From Himantopus leucocephalus (taxonomy: Eukaryota; Chordata; Aves; Charadriiformes; Recurvirostridae), in the NCBI GenBank assembly GCA_003993805.1, contig RSEF01000004.1, positions 15,618,167-15,682,166 on the forward strand: a stretch of 64,000 bases of DNA, given 5' to 3'. Positions within the stretch are counted from its first letter, which is position 1. The number at the start of each line of letters is the position of its first letter. Positions 41,388 to 56,124 of this stretch are shown here, piece after piece. The translations under genes and the position numbers were made by a program. The notes under the pieces are model-generated. The model saw only the letters and a list, made by a program, of their open reading frames with translations. It had not been told where the DNA came from and did no database searches.

Positions 41388-43937
41388 AAAATACCATTAC
41401 AAAAGATATTGCGTAGGTAGTACGCTTTGAGACACTGTTGGGCTTGAGAAAGTACCTGTTCCTCTCTGAGCAATCAGTGGTCCTAACTAAAACTTAGGAC
41501 TCAAACTCAGTTCTCAGTCTTCTGGCTTTAGGGTGCTCAATCATGTCAGCCCAGGACATCTGCAAGGCCACCTAATGCTGGACGATGGAAATCTTGGCAC
41601 AGCTGAATTCTCTACTAGATGAATAAGCTCTCTCTGCTGGACACAGCCTTACTGAGAGCCAGTATGACTCTGTAGCACAAACTTGCGCAGGAAGTAAGGA
41701 ACATCGCAAAATTTACCACTTTCCATTCCATGTGCAAAGCACTGGGTTTGACCTTGCCTTCTCAAGCAGAGGAGCACAGCGACATACATATTTCAAAGGA
41801 AAATAACAAATCATGACACTCCACCACATATGCTTAAACGCATGGGGAGAGCCGAAAAGCCAGCATGTAACAGATGTGAATCATGTCCTGGTAAAGAGCT
41901 GAAGGGCTCTCCCATGTTCTAGTGATGACTAGAGCAGAAGAACCTCGAGAGAATAACACAGTGAAACTGGCCTCGGTGTCAGGCTGAGCTCTACAGGCCT
42001 GAAGCATGGGTTTTGCAGGGGGGTTGTAGATGCAAGGCTCCACCTCACCAGATGTCTGCAGAATCAAAGTCAGCTAGCTGGTAGCCGAGGCTGGTATTCA
42101 GGATGGAAAAGGAAGGTTTAATTTTGGAGACATGGAAAGTTCCATTATAACTGTACTCATCTGCAGATGTAAGTAAGAAAACTTTGCAGGAAAGGACTTT
42201 CGCATTTATTACATCTGACTGCTGTAGTTGGAAACAAAACTGACAAGTTTGCCAGCACAGAAGCCCTTCTTCACATCTGGATTGACCTGGCCATAGAGAA
42301 GAACTCACATTATAAGCCTAACCATTTGTAAAGATGAGGTGTTTGATACTCCTTGCTTTCCTCTTCAAGCCAACTATCAATTTTGTTCTGTTCTTGCTAG
42401 GTTTCTCTATTGAACCTACTGCTTCAGCACTTGAGTCCTTCATAATGCTGAGGACAGGAGCAGACCATTGCTTCACAGGACCAGGATGTTCTCAAAAGGC
42501 TTTCTTCTGTGGAGCTGCAGAGGTGGGCTACCACTGATTCACCACTAACAATGATCACCTGTAGCAACCCAGAAAAGTTATTCTTCTCTCTTTTGCCCTC
42601 AATAGATCTCTGTCCTCCATCTCCACATGCTAAGCCTGACGTTCTCTTCAGCAGAACTGTATTTCAAAAAGGTGTTGTCCAGACATTTAAGTTTAAAACA
42701 TCTGTGACTTAAATAAGCCACTTTTTCCTCAATGGGAAACTTCTTAAATGTGTATTTTAGCTGTATTTTAAAACACACAGTGTAACAACATTTCAGTAGA
42801 TACACAGTCACTACATTTTGTGGGCAGGCTGCTTAATTCATCCAAATGAGTAATGCCCTGAGTTTTAACAGTGCATGGGAAAACACTTCTCTGGGAGCCT
42901 CTGCTTTGCCACGGAGGGAAAAGATCTGTACTCGCCTGGCTCAGCTCAGCATATTTCTGTTACCTGCTCCTCCATCGCACATGACTCTGAAGGCCTCTTG
43001 CCTGAACAGGATGCACTGGTGTCATTTAAGGGTGAAAGTCACCACGGAAACAGTCTCAGGAAGCCCCTAGGTTGTGTTACAGCCTTCATTAGCTTCATTA
43101 GTTTCAGCCGCGTTGCACAGAAGAAGTTGCAGCTTTTCACATTAATCTGGGCAAGCCCTAGATACATGGGTTAAACCAGAATCCGTTGCAGCCTGTGAGC
43201 CGGCTGGTGTGAGGCTGCTCAGCTTTATACACTGCAAGCGAATTCAAACAACAAAGAGCGCCCTTTCTGGGGAAATGGCAGCAAAAGCTCGTACCAACCT
43301 TGCCTGAATTTATCAAACAGTAAATTCATTCTGTGCACACATGTACAGTGTTTGCATTCCAGGAAAGTTGCTAATATGTTTGACTTCAGAGTGCTTTCTC
43401 TGGTCTCTGGAGAATAATAACCAGGACATCTACTCCTTGCTGTTGTGGTTCGCGCACAGCCTAAGCAGCCATGCAGAACACGGGCCAATAGTCACCCCTG
43501 GGTTCAGGACAAGCAACATCCTTGTCCATCTCCAGCTCTGTCAGTGCGGTCTCCGCAGGGTCTAGGTTGCCCAAATTTGGTTTCATCTGTCCTGAAAGCA
43601 ACACACAGCTTCCAGCATGTCTTAATGGAAAGGATGACAGAAAACACCTCTGATGTAGAGCCAATTGCAAAACTCCTGGTTGGCAAGCAGAGGGAGGGGG
43701 GAGTATTGACCCATCGCTGGAATATTTCAGTAGTACCTCAACATAAATCAGTCTGGGCTACTCAAATGACTAAAATGACTTCCTGGTGATTAAATGGCTG
43801 CAGCACATGCTTTTTGGCTACTATTACAATGAACTATTTACAGTTTGTAATTCTCCCACTTCTTTCCACACAGCCATCACACAGGTGTGAATAAAAATGT
43901 ACCATTGTGAGTAGCTTAAAAAAAAAAAAAAAAAAAA

Positions 43938-44037
43938 NNNNNNNNNNNNNNNNNNNNNNNNNNNNNNNNNNNNNNNNNNNNNNNNNNNNNNNNNNNNNNN
44001 NNNNNNNNNNNNNNNNNNNNNNNNNNNNNNNNNNNNN
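43938..44037. other. Assembly gap, 100 N
   Basis: Exactly 100 N, preceded by a run of 20 A (43918-43937). The true length and content are unknown. Open frames reported across it are artefacts of lysine or phenylalanine codons plus unknown residues. Confidence 0.98.
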
Positions 44038-45204
44038 GGACCAAAAAGAGAGCTCCCGATGGGCAAGGAGCGGCCGTCCTGCTCCCGTGAGGGTGCTCGT
44101 GCCTGGCAGGGACGCTTGTGTGCCTGCGCTCTGTGGAAAGGGAACAAGCTTTCAGACATCTCTCCTTTCTAAAACCTTCACAGGAGAAAGAAAGATTTCT
44201 TAGGGCCTTCCAGAGAGAGGAAGGAAATTCTGAAAAATCCAAATATTTGAAGTACTTAGAGCAGGTGACTGGTTTGAATGCAGCACAACTTGGCGTGGGG
44301 GAATTACCTCTCCTTCACTACCAGCGGCGGATGCAGGGCACAGTCCCCTCTCCCGCAGCTGCAGCTTCCCCACCACGTTGGACCCAGGCTGGTTCAGGCA
44401 CACCTCGCCAGCAGATCCTGTAGTCTGAGCCACCTGGGTGGCTGTAGGGCCGAGAAGGAGAAACATTTCTACAAGAAAAATGTCTTGCCGAATGTACCGT
44501 TTTAAAATGATGGAGACTAAGCATTACAGATTGCAACGGTCGTGCAATCGCAGTTTATCTCAGTCGTGTTTTTGCACAAGTCGGGCCTGGTCCTAGCATC
44601 CCTCACTGCCACTTCTGTTGAGACAGTCTCTTGACAAAATGAGTGCCCTGGCTGTGCAGTACGGCAGGGTATTTTATGGGAAGGTGGAAACGCCATACAG
44701 AAAGAAAGAAAAGAGGAATTTTCATAGAAAGTGGGAGGGAGCTTCCCCTGACAATGATAATAAACAGAATAGTCTGCAGATAAAATAAAGAAGCAAAACC
44801 AAATCCTAGTTCATTAAGATAGCTCAGGAAAGAGCCTAGAACTGCAAACCGGACAGTTTTTGAAGAGCCACAGAAAGGCTGGAGGAGATAAAAACACATT
44901 CATTTAAAATGGAAAAATGTTGTTCTCAAGAGAATTAAGCATGCAAATCTAAAAGACACAAAAAAATGCTGCACAGACGTAAAGCAGCACGGAAGAGGAG
45001 TAACACTGTATACTGCTCATGAGTAACGAAATGCATAGGACACAGATATTTGCTTCTATTAATGCCGTAATAAGGTTCCTGAACAATATCTCTAGTACAG
45101 AACTTGCCTATTCAACTACTAGATCATTCTTGTAAAGTCAGAGATTTGGGTCAGAGATGTGTAGGAGTAACCATGTTATTTCTTAATCTTCGCATACTTA
45201 CATT

Positions 45205-45410
45205 GGTAGCCCTTCGGCTACCATCAATAATAACACCCGTCTCTTACATGGCTTTTCAGCCACAGACCTAAAAGTACTTTTTAAAGGACAGACAGCATTC
45301 ACCCTCTCATTGTATGGATGGGAAATCTGCAGCAAACAGAAGTGAAGTGACTTGCTTCATCCTTTCATGACAGCAAGTGATCATTGGCCAGAATTGCCCA
45401 GAAATACACA
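45205..45410 (+). repeat. MIR/CORE-SINE-like relic
   Basis: The pieces aataataacacccgtctctt, ggatgggaaatctgcag and gaagtgaagtgacttgc followed by gacagcaagtgatcattgg follow the order of the MIR-type consensus (element in 'antisense' form: ...acagatgggaaactgaggcac...gtgaagtgacttgcccaagg...). The match is by memory and diverged. Confidence 0.6.
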
Positions 45411-48400
45411 CACACGTACATATTATGTATAGCTCAATATGTGTAACAGATCCTTTGGTGTCTACTAAGACAAGCACAATGCCAGAGCGATCCGGAGTCA
45501 GAACGCCTCCAGGGCAGCTGAGTCGCTGATCCCCTTTAGAGGGATGTGAAACGCTCTTTCCCTGCCCTGTTGTGGCCTTCTGTATGGAGAGAACCGAGGA
45601 GGAGCTTTGCCTCTGCCCACATCTGCTCCTCACCTTACGGGCAGCCACTGTGGTTAACAGGACTACTGCAGTCCCTCTTCCTTGGGCTCAGGTCTGAAGT
45701 TTGCCCCATGGTCTTGCAGTGGAAGCGTTCTGACACCCTTTTCCAATCTCACAGCAGTGACTTGCCTCTCCTGGGGCCCATGCCCTGGTGGGGCAGTAGT
45801 TCTGTCCCGTGAAAGGTGGCACAATAAGCGATGATAAAAAATGGGAATGTCCCACCTTACTAGGGAAACACCTTATTTTAAATATTCCACAGGGCTACTC
45901 TGTCACATGCTGAAAAATCTGCAGGACATTATCTTGGAAATCAGCCCCCGGTCTTCCTAAGGGGAACTTCTCACATGGGTATAGGACGCTTTTTTCTTCC
46001 TCCCCAAGTTCTTGTCTGCAACTTAGTATCACTGCCTTTTTTTTTTTTTAATTTTTCCTTTCTTCAAGATACTATTCTGAAATTTTCTCCCATTTTCTTT
46101 TGGATTTAATTTTGCAGTTTACTTCCCTGTTCAGTGAAGTGTTCATTCAAGATATCTCGGCTTTCAAGAGACATCTGAGGTGAGGCTTGTCAGTTTTTCT
46201 TCAGAAGAGATTTATTTTGTACGCTCTCAGTTTTAGGCTCAGCTACAGTATAACTGCAGGGGGTTCATGTTTAAATTGAGCTGTATTCCTCTGGCTGCAG
46301 GAGTGGGCCTATGCAAAGGAAATGCACAAATCCATAAATAAGGCTTGGCACGATTTCACTGCTCTACTTAATGCCGACATTTGCAAGCTCTGTTTTCCCA
46401 AACCTCTTGCTTCCAAATCCCTGCACCTGCTAATTTGTTAATTCTGTTTTCAGTGAGTTTAGACTCGTGTATTCTTAATTATGCTAATGAAGAATAAACT
46501 ATTTAAAATATTAATGTTTTGCAAACTTTAAAAGGAAAACAGTTACCAAATACCTTGCCCCTGGGTCTGTCTTCACTGTTGGATTCACAGACCGGTCCAG
46601 GGCATTACTTTTTCTCTCCCAGGTTCCCTTGAGTGGACGCCCTGTGCTCTTTTTCTCTCTCCTCCTCCTCCCTCTCAGGTCTCTTCTGACACAGCTTCAC
46701 TTTCCCCTTTTCTGCCTGATCTCTGCTGAGAGGAAGGTCTTGCAGGTTAATGAAAATCACCCCAGAAGTGGTAATTACCACAGCTGTTTCTATTAGGTTT
46801 TTTTCCCCTCTCTTGATATTGATCTCTTCTTCCTTCCAAGGCTCTGTGAAGGCTCTCTTTCTGTTTTCCTCCAGCTAGCCCTTCTAACTGGTGTTTGGAA
46901 CGTGCTGGGAGTTACTGGGGTGCCACAGACCTCTGTCCCACTCCTGTCCTTTGGGCGTCTCTCCAATATCTCTGCCAGGCAGGAGAGTTACACTTCTGGC
47001 AAAGGAATGAGGCATGACACAACGTGTGGTCCCTGCGAGGCAGTAGCTGTGGCCTTTCTCTCCTCCCCAGGCATCTACAATTTTAACGCACCACTCTCCT
47101 GCTTTCACTGAACATCACTTTGCAGAATTGGTTTGTGTTTTCCTGGCTTCTACATAAAATGTAGGTCAGATCATGGTAGACATACATCAAAATTTTGATT
47201 TACTGCACATGAAAGGAATAGTGAGCACTGAACCTGCAAAGAAGAAAGGTGACTAATTGCTTAATTTACCCAGACAACATCTACCTGCAGAATGTCTTTA
47301 TTCTTGGATTCTTGGGGTTTCTTCCTATATGTGCACTCCTGATGCACCTTTAGCTGTGCTTTTTATGCGTCTGTCTTTCCTGGATGCCTATGCAGAGCTG
47401 CTAAATCGCAGATATACAACATGTAGGATATCGTTCTCACCATCTCCCCGACAAGATAGCATTGTTTCTTACAGTACAGATGGCTTACAAGATACTGATC
47501 TCTGCCAATGGAGCAGCAATGCACTATCTGTAAAGCGACTCCGAAAGGAACTGTTTTGGCATTTAGACTGAGGATAAACCACACCACGCAGCCAGGGCTG
47601 AGCAGGCCTCGAGAAGGCCATGTAAGCAGTATCGCTCTTAGCAGCGTATCAAGGCGCTGTTTCACCCCAGGAGAGCAGTTTTCCCCAGGGTTGTGTGCTC
47701 TCCGTAACTGTTCACAGTCTGCACGACTAGACTACACTAGATTAGAGTCATGCCATGCTTGTCACTTCCTTGGGAGTCTAGCCACATTTGCTGGGGTTTA
47801 TTTTCAGCCCTGAGCTTTGGGAGTTCAATAATTACATGAGAATGTGTTCTTCTGGGAAAAAAAAAAAATAAATTTCTAGCCTCTAGGGTGTGAAGTAAAG
47901 AGTGTGAGTCACTGAGTGAACTTCATTGATGCAGGAACCAGACGCAAAGTGTCCCAAATTCTCTAGGTTTAAAAATCTCATTAACTTTAAGCCAAAGTTT
48001 GCAGATCTGAGGTATGGGGCAGAGAGGGGAGAAATGGAGCTTTGGAGCCCACGGACTTGGCTGCGTGATTTGGGCATGCCAGACCTTCTCTGCAGGCCGT
48101 GGCACCACCTTCTCTGTAAGCCCTTTCCTGGCTGGAAAACAAAACCCAGCATGGTCCAGGCAGGTCAGGGCATTTTGTACACTGACTCACGCCTGCACAC
48201 TTTAAGGATTGCCTGCTCCGCTGTTTATAAAACTAAAAGGGTGTTATCACTCAGTCAACACAGTGCAGAAGCATCATTGGGTATTCTCCATGAAGGCAGT
48301 TTTGTAAGTCCATTAAATCATGCCAGCTAGATATCATACACCCTTGTTCACATGTAGAGTGAGAGGATCCCTTTGACTCAATCACATAAATCAGCCACCA

Positions 48401-48639
48401 ATTTAACACCACGTTTGGCAGGGGAGAAATGCATTTCTATACATGCCTACCTACAACTAAGGCCTGCTGAAGCTTCTCCACTGCAAAACACCTCTATTAC
48501 TGCCACGCAGAGCTTAAAATCAGCTCAGAAAATATATTACACACTAGACAACTTTATTTAAGCACAGTCATAACTGTGGCTATAGACAGAAATGTGAACA
48601 GCGTCTGTATTACCAGACAGCCACTATTTTCAAATTTCT

Positions 48640-48850
48640 TTCCTTTTTCTTTAAAGCCCTGGCCCTAAGGGCCCTCCTCCCACAAATCCTTGCTTACTAG
48701 CACGTATGGTTAGGGCCCCTTGCAAAATAGAAAGTATCATCACCCCCATTTTCTAAGCAGAGAAAAGCAGGAGACACTACCAACTTTTGACAGGAAGCCT
48801 GGGGCCAGCGAAGAACCTCATTCCACTTCAGGCTCACACCTTAACCACTG
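48640..48850 (+). repeat. Probable MIR-like relic
   Basis: agtatcatcacccccatttt, then a degraded gaaa-rich part, acttttgacaggaagcct, ggccagcgaagaac and caccttaaccactgac follow the order of the MIR-type consensus (atcattatccccattttaca ... ggccagtggcagag ... ctatccact). More eroded than the copy near 45.3 kb. Confidence 0.4.
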
Positions 48851-49414
48851 ACTGACGGCTGAACAAGACTAGAGGAGAGTAAGGCTTCAGGGTAGCACAG
48901 CTGTTTTCCATAGTGATGTTTTCACGAGAACAAGACACTGGAGCAGCAGATGTACGGTGATGATGCACTGCTAGTCTCCTCTGACAGGCAATATTCTCTC
49001 AAATCCTCATTTTCTTTTGGCTTCCTCTTGCTTTTTTCCTCTTGATTTCTTATCTAAAAGCTTCTGTCTATGATGGCTGTGAAGAAACTCTGAAAATTTG
49101 GGTATCTGATGCTTGGACAGCTACAAGAGTTAGCAGAGATCCTGGGAAAGGAACAAAAGGCTCAGAGAGGTTTGAATAGTCCCATCCATCTCAGTGAGGG
49201 ACTAATTCTGGGGCATGATCATCGATGTATCAATGCTGGTTGCAATTCCATTCCTTATACAAGAGAGGAGATGGAAAGTTACTGGTTTGCATTATTTATC
49301 CTTCCTACCTCCATGCTTGGGTGATGTCTGAAGACACCCTCACCTATTTTGCCTCGCCTAAAAGAGGCTGCATGAACAAAATTTGTACAAGCAGTGAACG
49401 GAAAGGGAGTTATG

Positions 49415-49462
49415 TTCATTGAAACACATGCTCATTGAAACACATGTTCATTGAAACACACA
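49415..49462. repeat. Three tandem copies of a 16-bp unit
   Basis: The unit ttcattgaaacacatg occurs three times in a row (49415, 49431, 49447), with one change in the second copy and two end changes in the third. Confidence 0.95.
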
Positions 49463-52400
49463 GACAGATACTTTAAATAACTATGCAAACTGCTGGAGGG
49501 ACCACTGCAGATGTCAGGCGTCACTCAGACACCATTTCACCTGGCATGTCTTACTTTAATGAGTAGAGACTGGAGAGGCACTTCCACCTTTTGCTTGCTC
49601 AGTCTGACCCCAGTCCTGGACTCTGAAGTACCTCCTACTGTGAACACAGTGTGCAAAGCGTAATCCTCCCTTCTGAGAATTATTTCCAGAGGAGCAGGTC
49701 TTTTGACATTGACTGGAGAAATGAGTATCAGGCTAAGATCCCCACTCTCTAGCTACCTGGGGCTTAGCTTTCCGCAAACCTGCGAAGATGTCAGGAGGGC
49801 TGGGGACAACCTCTGGGGTGACTGCAGAAACAGCATAACCGTGTCAGCCAAGTTTCTCACAGATCATCAGGTCTACGGCAAAACAAGCAGAATTAATGTG
49901 TGGGAAATGAGATTAGTCCCCGTCCCTGCTCTGACTTTGGCTTCTCATGTCAGTTATGTGAAGGGTCTGGTGGGTCCCACCAGGATCGGGCCTGGCTGTT
50001 ATAAAGTATACTCCATGAAATGTGGCAAAATAAAGTGTGGGTAAAATCCTTGAGGTGCCTGAGAGCTTCTCTGGGGTTGAAAAGAAATCAGGATTCTAGC
50101 TGGGAGTTTTAACAGCAGCATTTTATCTATCTGACAGCCACATCCCAGTGACACAGCAAACTGGGGATTTTTTCCACTGCCTTTCTGGTGCACCTCTGGG
50201 CAAGAAGCTTTTCAGATCTGCACTTCTCTTTGCTTCTCTCATTTGGTTTTAGAGTATATGGCATCACTGGTGGCTACAAGTAAGGACATCAAAAGGCCCT
50301 GGTCTTGGTTGCTGTTACAGGAATGTATTCTGTTTCTAGAATTCATTTTTTGCCTTCCTCCCAGCTTTGATAACTTTCTCCCACTGCACAGCTCTCATTT
50401 TCAAGATACTGTCAGCACTGTTCTTTCCAGATACATAAAGCAGATACAGTGCCTGATTAAAAAACAGATCCAAAAGGCTAAACCCAGCTTGTATAACAAA
50501 CAACTGGCAAATATATTAAACGAAGACCGGGGGACTTTTTTCACTGACACTTTCAATGGGCATGGGCATAATGACAATGTACAGTTCTATAATTTCAAGC
50601 TCTACGGTCGGTAACAATCCTATTTTACAGATTTTTTTTTGTTCATCTAATTAGCTGTTAGCATTCTTGAACACTGTCCATTAAATTTTATTACCCACAA
50701 TCAAGTTTTCATAACAAAATAGCAAAAATGACTGCAAAAAGATTATACATGGAAGACATGATATGTTACATGCATCATTGCACTGGAAAATTGGGACTTT
50801 CCTCAAATTCTGAGCTGTTCCTAGATGGACTGCATGATTGATTAAAATCCTGAGCCTGATTTTGCTTGGGGGTACATCATCACAAATCTAAAATTAATTC
50901 TTTGACTCATTAGAATAACCCTGCATCCCTGCTGGCTTAATTACATACAGAACTTAATTTGGCTTCACCTAAAGTATTCAGGTCCACGATTTTTTCAAGA
51001 CCTTCTCGTTTTTCAGGTCCCTTTCTGTAACTATAATAAAGGAACAGTTTTGCATTTAGTAGCTAGTTTTATCTAGCACATGCATGAAAAAATAAATAAA
51101 ACAATGAATTTTTCACACTGATGAACTAAAGCCAAATTCTTATCAACTTACTGAGGTTACGTTTTCTAGGCCCTGTGTTCTGAAGTGCCATGATGGACCA
51201 GAAGTATTTTTTTGTTTAATGTTACAGTACTTGTAGCCTACCTGTCTTTCCTCTGCTTCGTCAGTCCCGGTTTCTCTGAGATTTTCATCTCCTGCCCATC
51301 AAATACCTTTGCACAGCACGGCTGTCAAGCGGGAAGCTAGATTCAGCACACACTCCCCTGTGCCCTCCAGCACTCCATCCTCTTTTTCAGCTGGATTTTG
51401 CTGTCAGGGAAGACCTCTTTTCAATTTTGCCTAAAATGCATTAGGCCAGTTGCTTGCTATTTGCTTTCTTGTTTGCATACCTTTGGCCCAGCAGGTTTGG
51501 CTCCTTCCTTCCAGGGCTATTTTCAGAGCTACAGTCCGGGTCCATCTTTACTAATTTCTGATCAAAACACAGCGGTGTAGACCTTACTACCAGCAAGCAC
51601 CTCTGACAACCCCAAATACTGTTCTCCTGTGCAGCGTCTCCAGCCAGAACAGCAGCCTGCAGAAGCTGAGCCGAACAGGCACATACGTGTGCTGCAGCTT
51701 TCATACAGGCATGCGTGAGCATGGAAAACTATAGGGCATCAGCTACGCCCACAAAGGGTTCCCTCATTTTAGGTAGTGGCAACGTTAGCTGTTCACCTAT
51801 TTGGCTCTATCTACATGAGCACAAGCACTACCTTTGTCCCCACAGTGAGCAAGGGATGCTGCTGTTGCTGCTCATCTTACAGTTCCCAGGGCAAGGAACT
51901 CATCCGCTCCTTTGTCAGCCTTTCCCCTTGCAAGAGGGGTGTTTCAGCTGGAAGTGAGGATTGGTGCACCTCTCAAGTGTCTCGGTTTGATCCTACGCGC
52001 TCAGGAATTTCTCCTGTCTCCTAAAAGACACACTCAAAGTCTTCTGCAATTAATTCATTCCATGTCAGCTTAGTAAGCGTCCCCTCTGGATGAATCCAAG
52101 CACTTTTGTGTTTGTTAGAAATTAGATACTTGAACACACAGATTGTTTTTCTTCCCACTGTTTGCCTCCATATTTCCATGGGGAGGATGAATGATGACGG
52201 GGAGGGGGGCTGTAAGCCCTGGGCTCTACCCATGGTGACTATAGCTCTTCCCTCTGCCCTGCATTTGCTCCAAGCTCTACCTTAAAATAATTAAAGGTAC
52301 TTCTTGCTGCTGACCCAACTGACCCTGGCGCACTGTTGTGCATCACACCCTGTGCTAGCCGTGTCACTGCTGTTCTCTTTGCCCCCGTGATGCCCGCTTG

Positions 52401-53267
52401 CCTCCTGCCCACACGCTCTTGCAATGGGAAGGAAGGCACTACAGTCAGGAAAGGCACCTTTCCCCAAGGCCAGGCCTTGATGCTCCAAGTGGCATTTATT
52501 AGGAGTACGCAATTTGGAGGGATCACAAGTTGCAGATGCTTTTCTACCTCGTCTTTCTTTTTCCTCCCAGTACTCTGGATTTTCTTTCATCCCGAGGTAT
52601 CACAGAACAGTCCACCCTCGCTCAGTCATGGATGACTTACTTTCCTTGGCAAAATAAAAATGTTTTTCTAAGGGTATATTCTGGGCCTAGGAATAGGTGG
52701 GCTTTTTTTCTGTGAGGATTATTGCCCAATTTCCCTTTATTTGTGCTTCGAGTTTTCTGTGGTGCTTTTAATGACAGCAGCACTCAAGCTCGCTCTCAAT
52801 GTGCCAGGTCAGGTAAAGCAAACAGTGTCCCACTCGGTTAGTGAGACTGGGTGAAAGGAGCTGGACTCCTCCAAGAATCCCCCTATATTTCCGGCAAGCT
52901 ACTGCGTCTCCTTGTAAATCCTTAGCAGGACAGTCCAGGCTGTTACACAGTGACTATTGCCTGGTGTCTGGCTATACTGGTTCCACAAATGTTACTTGGC
53001 TGACATTTCAGGTTGAAAAAGTCAAATGGTATCCATATGTTTCCCAAATTTCATTCTGGACTTCAACTTTCTACAAAAGAAAATGAGGGGGAGTGATAGC
53101 TCTGGGGATACGGCATTCCTGCCAAGGATCCTACAGTTCGAGCTGCTCCGAAAGAAGTGCAAACGCTGCACCAGATAATGCCACAGACAGTGAGTGGAAA
53201 GCTGGCATGAAATGTTCAGGATACCTCAGGTATGCCCTCCTTAAAGCCTGAAAAAGGTGAAACCTCA

Positions 53268-53291
53268 CAAACAAACAAACACACACACACC
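53268..53291. repeat. CAAA/CA microsatellite
   Basis: Repeats of caaa pass into repeats of ca over 24 bases. Confidence 0.95.
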
Positions 53292-54199
53292 TTCCCTCCC
53301 TGGGGAAAAAAAAACCAAGACTGCCCACTCTGGTTTGCGTAGTGTTTGACAAGAACTCCGTTCCCAAAGCCACTGCACCAGCCGCTGAGCCAGCCAGCCT
53401 CCAAAATCTGTTATTGACAATGAAGCTGTTTGTTTGTCATCTCGAGGCTGAACAGGAATGACATTTCTGTTGCAGTGCAGTAAAAGGTTAGCACTTGCAT
53501 AAGCTGATAAATGTGAAGTCAAGGTGACTCCACTTTATGTATTACATTAGCATAGGACTGCAAATCCTGAGGGCACACAGGGAAGTCTAAGTAAGCAATA
53601 TAAGCAACTATGGCATTGCAACTGGAAACGTCTCAGGGAAAATCCTCCCTTTACACACATAAAATGCGGGACAAAAATCCCATCGAGTGTTCGCAGTCTG
53701 CTAGGCTCAGGGCAAGCACAACAGAACCAACCAATGCTAAGGGACATGCCATGAATATTGCCTATTAACAAAGGAGATACCATTTCTATTCGATTATTAC
53801 TTTCCATTAATTTGAACAAAAAGACCCGAGTTCTGGAAACAGTGTCTCATTGTAACGCCTGCATGATTGGATGAATAAATCTGTTTTAATTAAATGCCTT
53901 TTTTTATAGTAGGCTGTAATAAAATATTGTGAGAAAGTGAGAAGCTGATAGTTGGCTTTGAGATTTCAAGTAACCTTTTCCTAATTAAGTCTGTATATAT
54001 TTATATGTCATCTTAGTGCAAGAAAATACTTAGAACTCTCCTTTCTTTTAACTTCCTTTTCTATTTTCCTTTCTGGTGTTATATATTAATTTACTATGCT
54101 CTTCCTTCACATTACTTCAGCCAAAGCAGAGCCAAATTGTTTCAAATGCATCTTGAGCACTCTGAATTTCATTCTGCTTGTGCAGATTCACTTGTCTTG

Positions 54200-54305
54200 C
54201 TGACTTTGGTGACATAATTCCTAATTGCACAGGTAAAACTGAGGCGAGAAGCCACTGTTCTGGACTCCTTCTGGCTTCGTTACACTGGGCTGATGTCATT
54301 GACTA
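54200..54305 (+). repeat. Possible old LINE-type relic
   Basis: ggactccttctggcttcgtt, then acactgggctgatgtcattg resembles an amniote repeat with a line like 'ctccttttggctttgttaca ... gtaactccattgac'. The match is short and weak. Confidence 0.2.
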
Positions 54306-56124
54306 GACTCACCAAATTAAAACTCTAACTCAGCAGGGAAGGTATCGCAAAGCTTTGGTAGCACATCAAAGTACCTCCATGCTTTGCTTCTCGTTTCATG
54401 TGCCACTGATGTAGTCTATCACACGCTGTTATTGAACTTCTTCAGTTCTCGGTCCCAAAGACTGCTAGGTTTCGAGTTAGTCTATTGTCACTCTTGCTTT
54501 TTGGCTCTATCTTCCCTACTCAGCACCCCCAAAAAAGGCAAGAGAAGAGAATAAGTGCCAGTTTAGGAGTATGTCTCCGTCTATATGTCACCAGTGCTTT
54601 GCTGGGCTTGGATGTGTGCAGCTGGGGAGCTTTAGGACCAAATCAAGCACAAATTTGCAGGACCATCTCCTAGCGCCTTCTATATCTGTACACAGAAATA
54701 AGGTGTCTTGGTAACAGGAAACATTGGAGGCTGCTCTGCAAAGACTATATTGACATTACCCAGGAGGGTAAAGAAGATGTTCAGGTCATGGTATGTTCCT
54801 GGGCTGTAACAAATACAAATAGGATTCTTTACTGAAACAATCACGTGCGGTTGAGTTCTAATATATCCTATGGGCTAAATCTATGTTTTTCTGCCCCATA
54901 AGGTCTCCCCAGCTGCCCAGACATCAGAGGCACTGTCAGCAGGGCTACAAACACATATGAGGCTGGTCTAATTCAAACAGATTACTGAGTGTCCACCAGG
55001 AACAGTCCATTACTTTGCAGTATTCATCAGGTCCTATGGACTCGGGCACTTGTGCAAAGTGCAGTCATTCTCCAAACACCTATGAAAATGGAGATGGTCA
55101 AACTTAAAAAACTTTCGGTACTCAAACACCCCTCTGTGTCTCCAGCATCCCCACTGCACTGAGGTGGTCCATCTAGGCTAGAAAAATTCTGCAGTCTGAG
55201 GAGGCTGTTTCCATGGTTCCTTTTTCAGGTGCAAGAGGCGCTTTTTAGGACCAACTTGATACTCTTGATAATGGTAATTTATCCATATGGATTCAACAGG
55301 AGTGTTGGATAAAAAACAGTAGATCAGGCCTCTGGATGCAAACCAAGATTAAAAAAGAATGAATTTAAATTAAAAAAGAGTAGGTCTACTTACATGGTGG
55401 TTAATTTGGAAACAAACCAGTACTTTTGAATAGCATCAGTTATCCACGATATTTATAAATGATCTTTCCTATAAAAGGCTTTACTTCCACTGAAAAGAAG
55501 ACCTGCCTATATTCTTCACTTCTCAAGTCTGAAGGTTAGAATTCAGTCATTTACCCCTGCTTTGGGCTGACCTTAGCAGCAATAAGACTGACACCTATGT
55601 AATGGAGAAAAAAGACTGCCCCACAGCTTGCTCCATTCCCCATCACCCAGCAAGACAGAGGCAAAGAATCAACCCGCATGCTTCTACAAACTGTCTTGCT
55701 TGGATCCTCCATCTAAGAGTGCTTCATAATTATTTCATAAATATCCTACTTTATGTTCCTTTCTTACCAACTGCAAGTCCCATTTTATCACTGGACACGT
55801 TCAATATTGGATTTAAGCTGGTCGCATCAACACGATGTGTGCGTGTGCAACTGCACCACTGCTAGTGGTCTCTTTGTGGGAAGTGGGCTGGGCTTTGTGC
55901 CCCCCTGTCTGAAGTCTCAATTCTTTATGACTTGATTCCTCATGACTCATGAAGGCGTATTGTATATGTTGGGGCTATAAAAGATGATTAAAACGGGAAT
56001 CCATCCATCACGGAATCTACAGAGCATGTTGGTGTCCCTCATGTAACCACGTTATTAGTCACACACTGTTGTTTTGCTTCTGAATTAATAAACCGAACTC
56101 AGTGACAGCATTGTGTGGCACGGC

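Noticed and set aside
41490..41570. Possible MIR tail (ggactcaaactcagttctca)
   Set aside because: A single short resemblance without the core region; too weak to list.
43824..44242. Open frames crossing the 43.9 kb gap with poly-Lys or poly-Phe runs
   Set aside because: They are built from a homopolymer and unknown bases.
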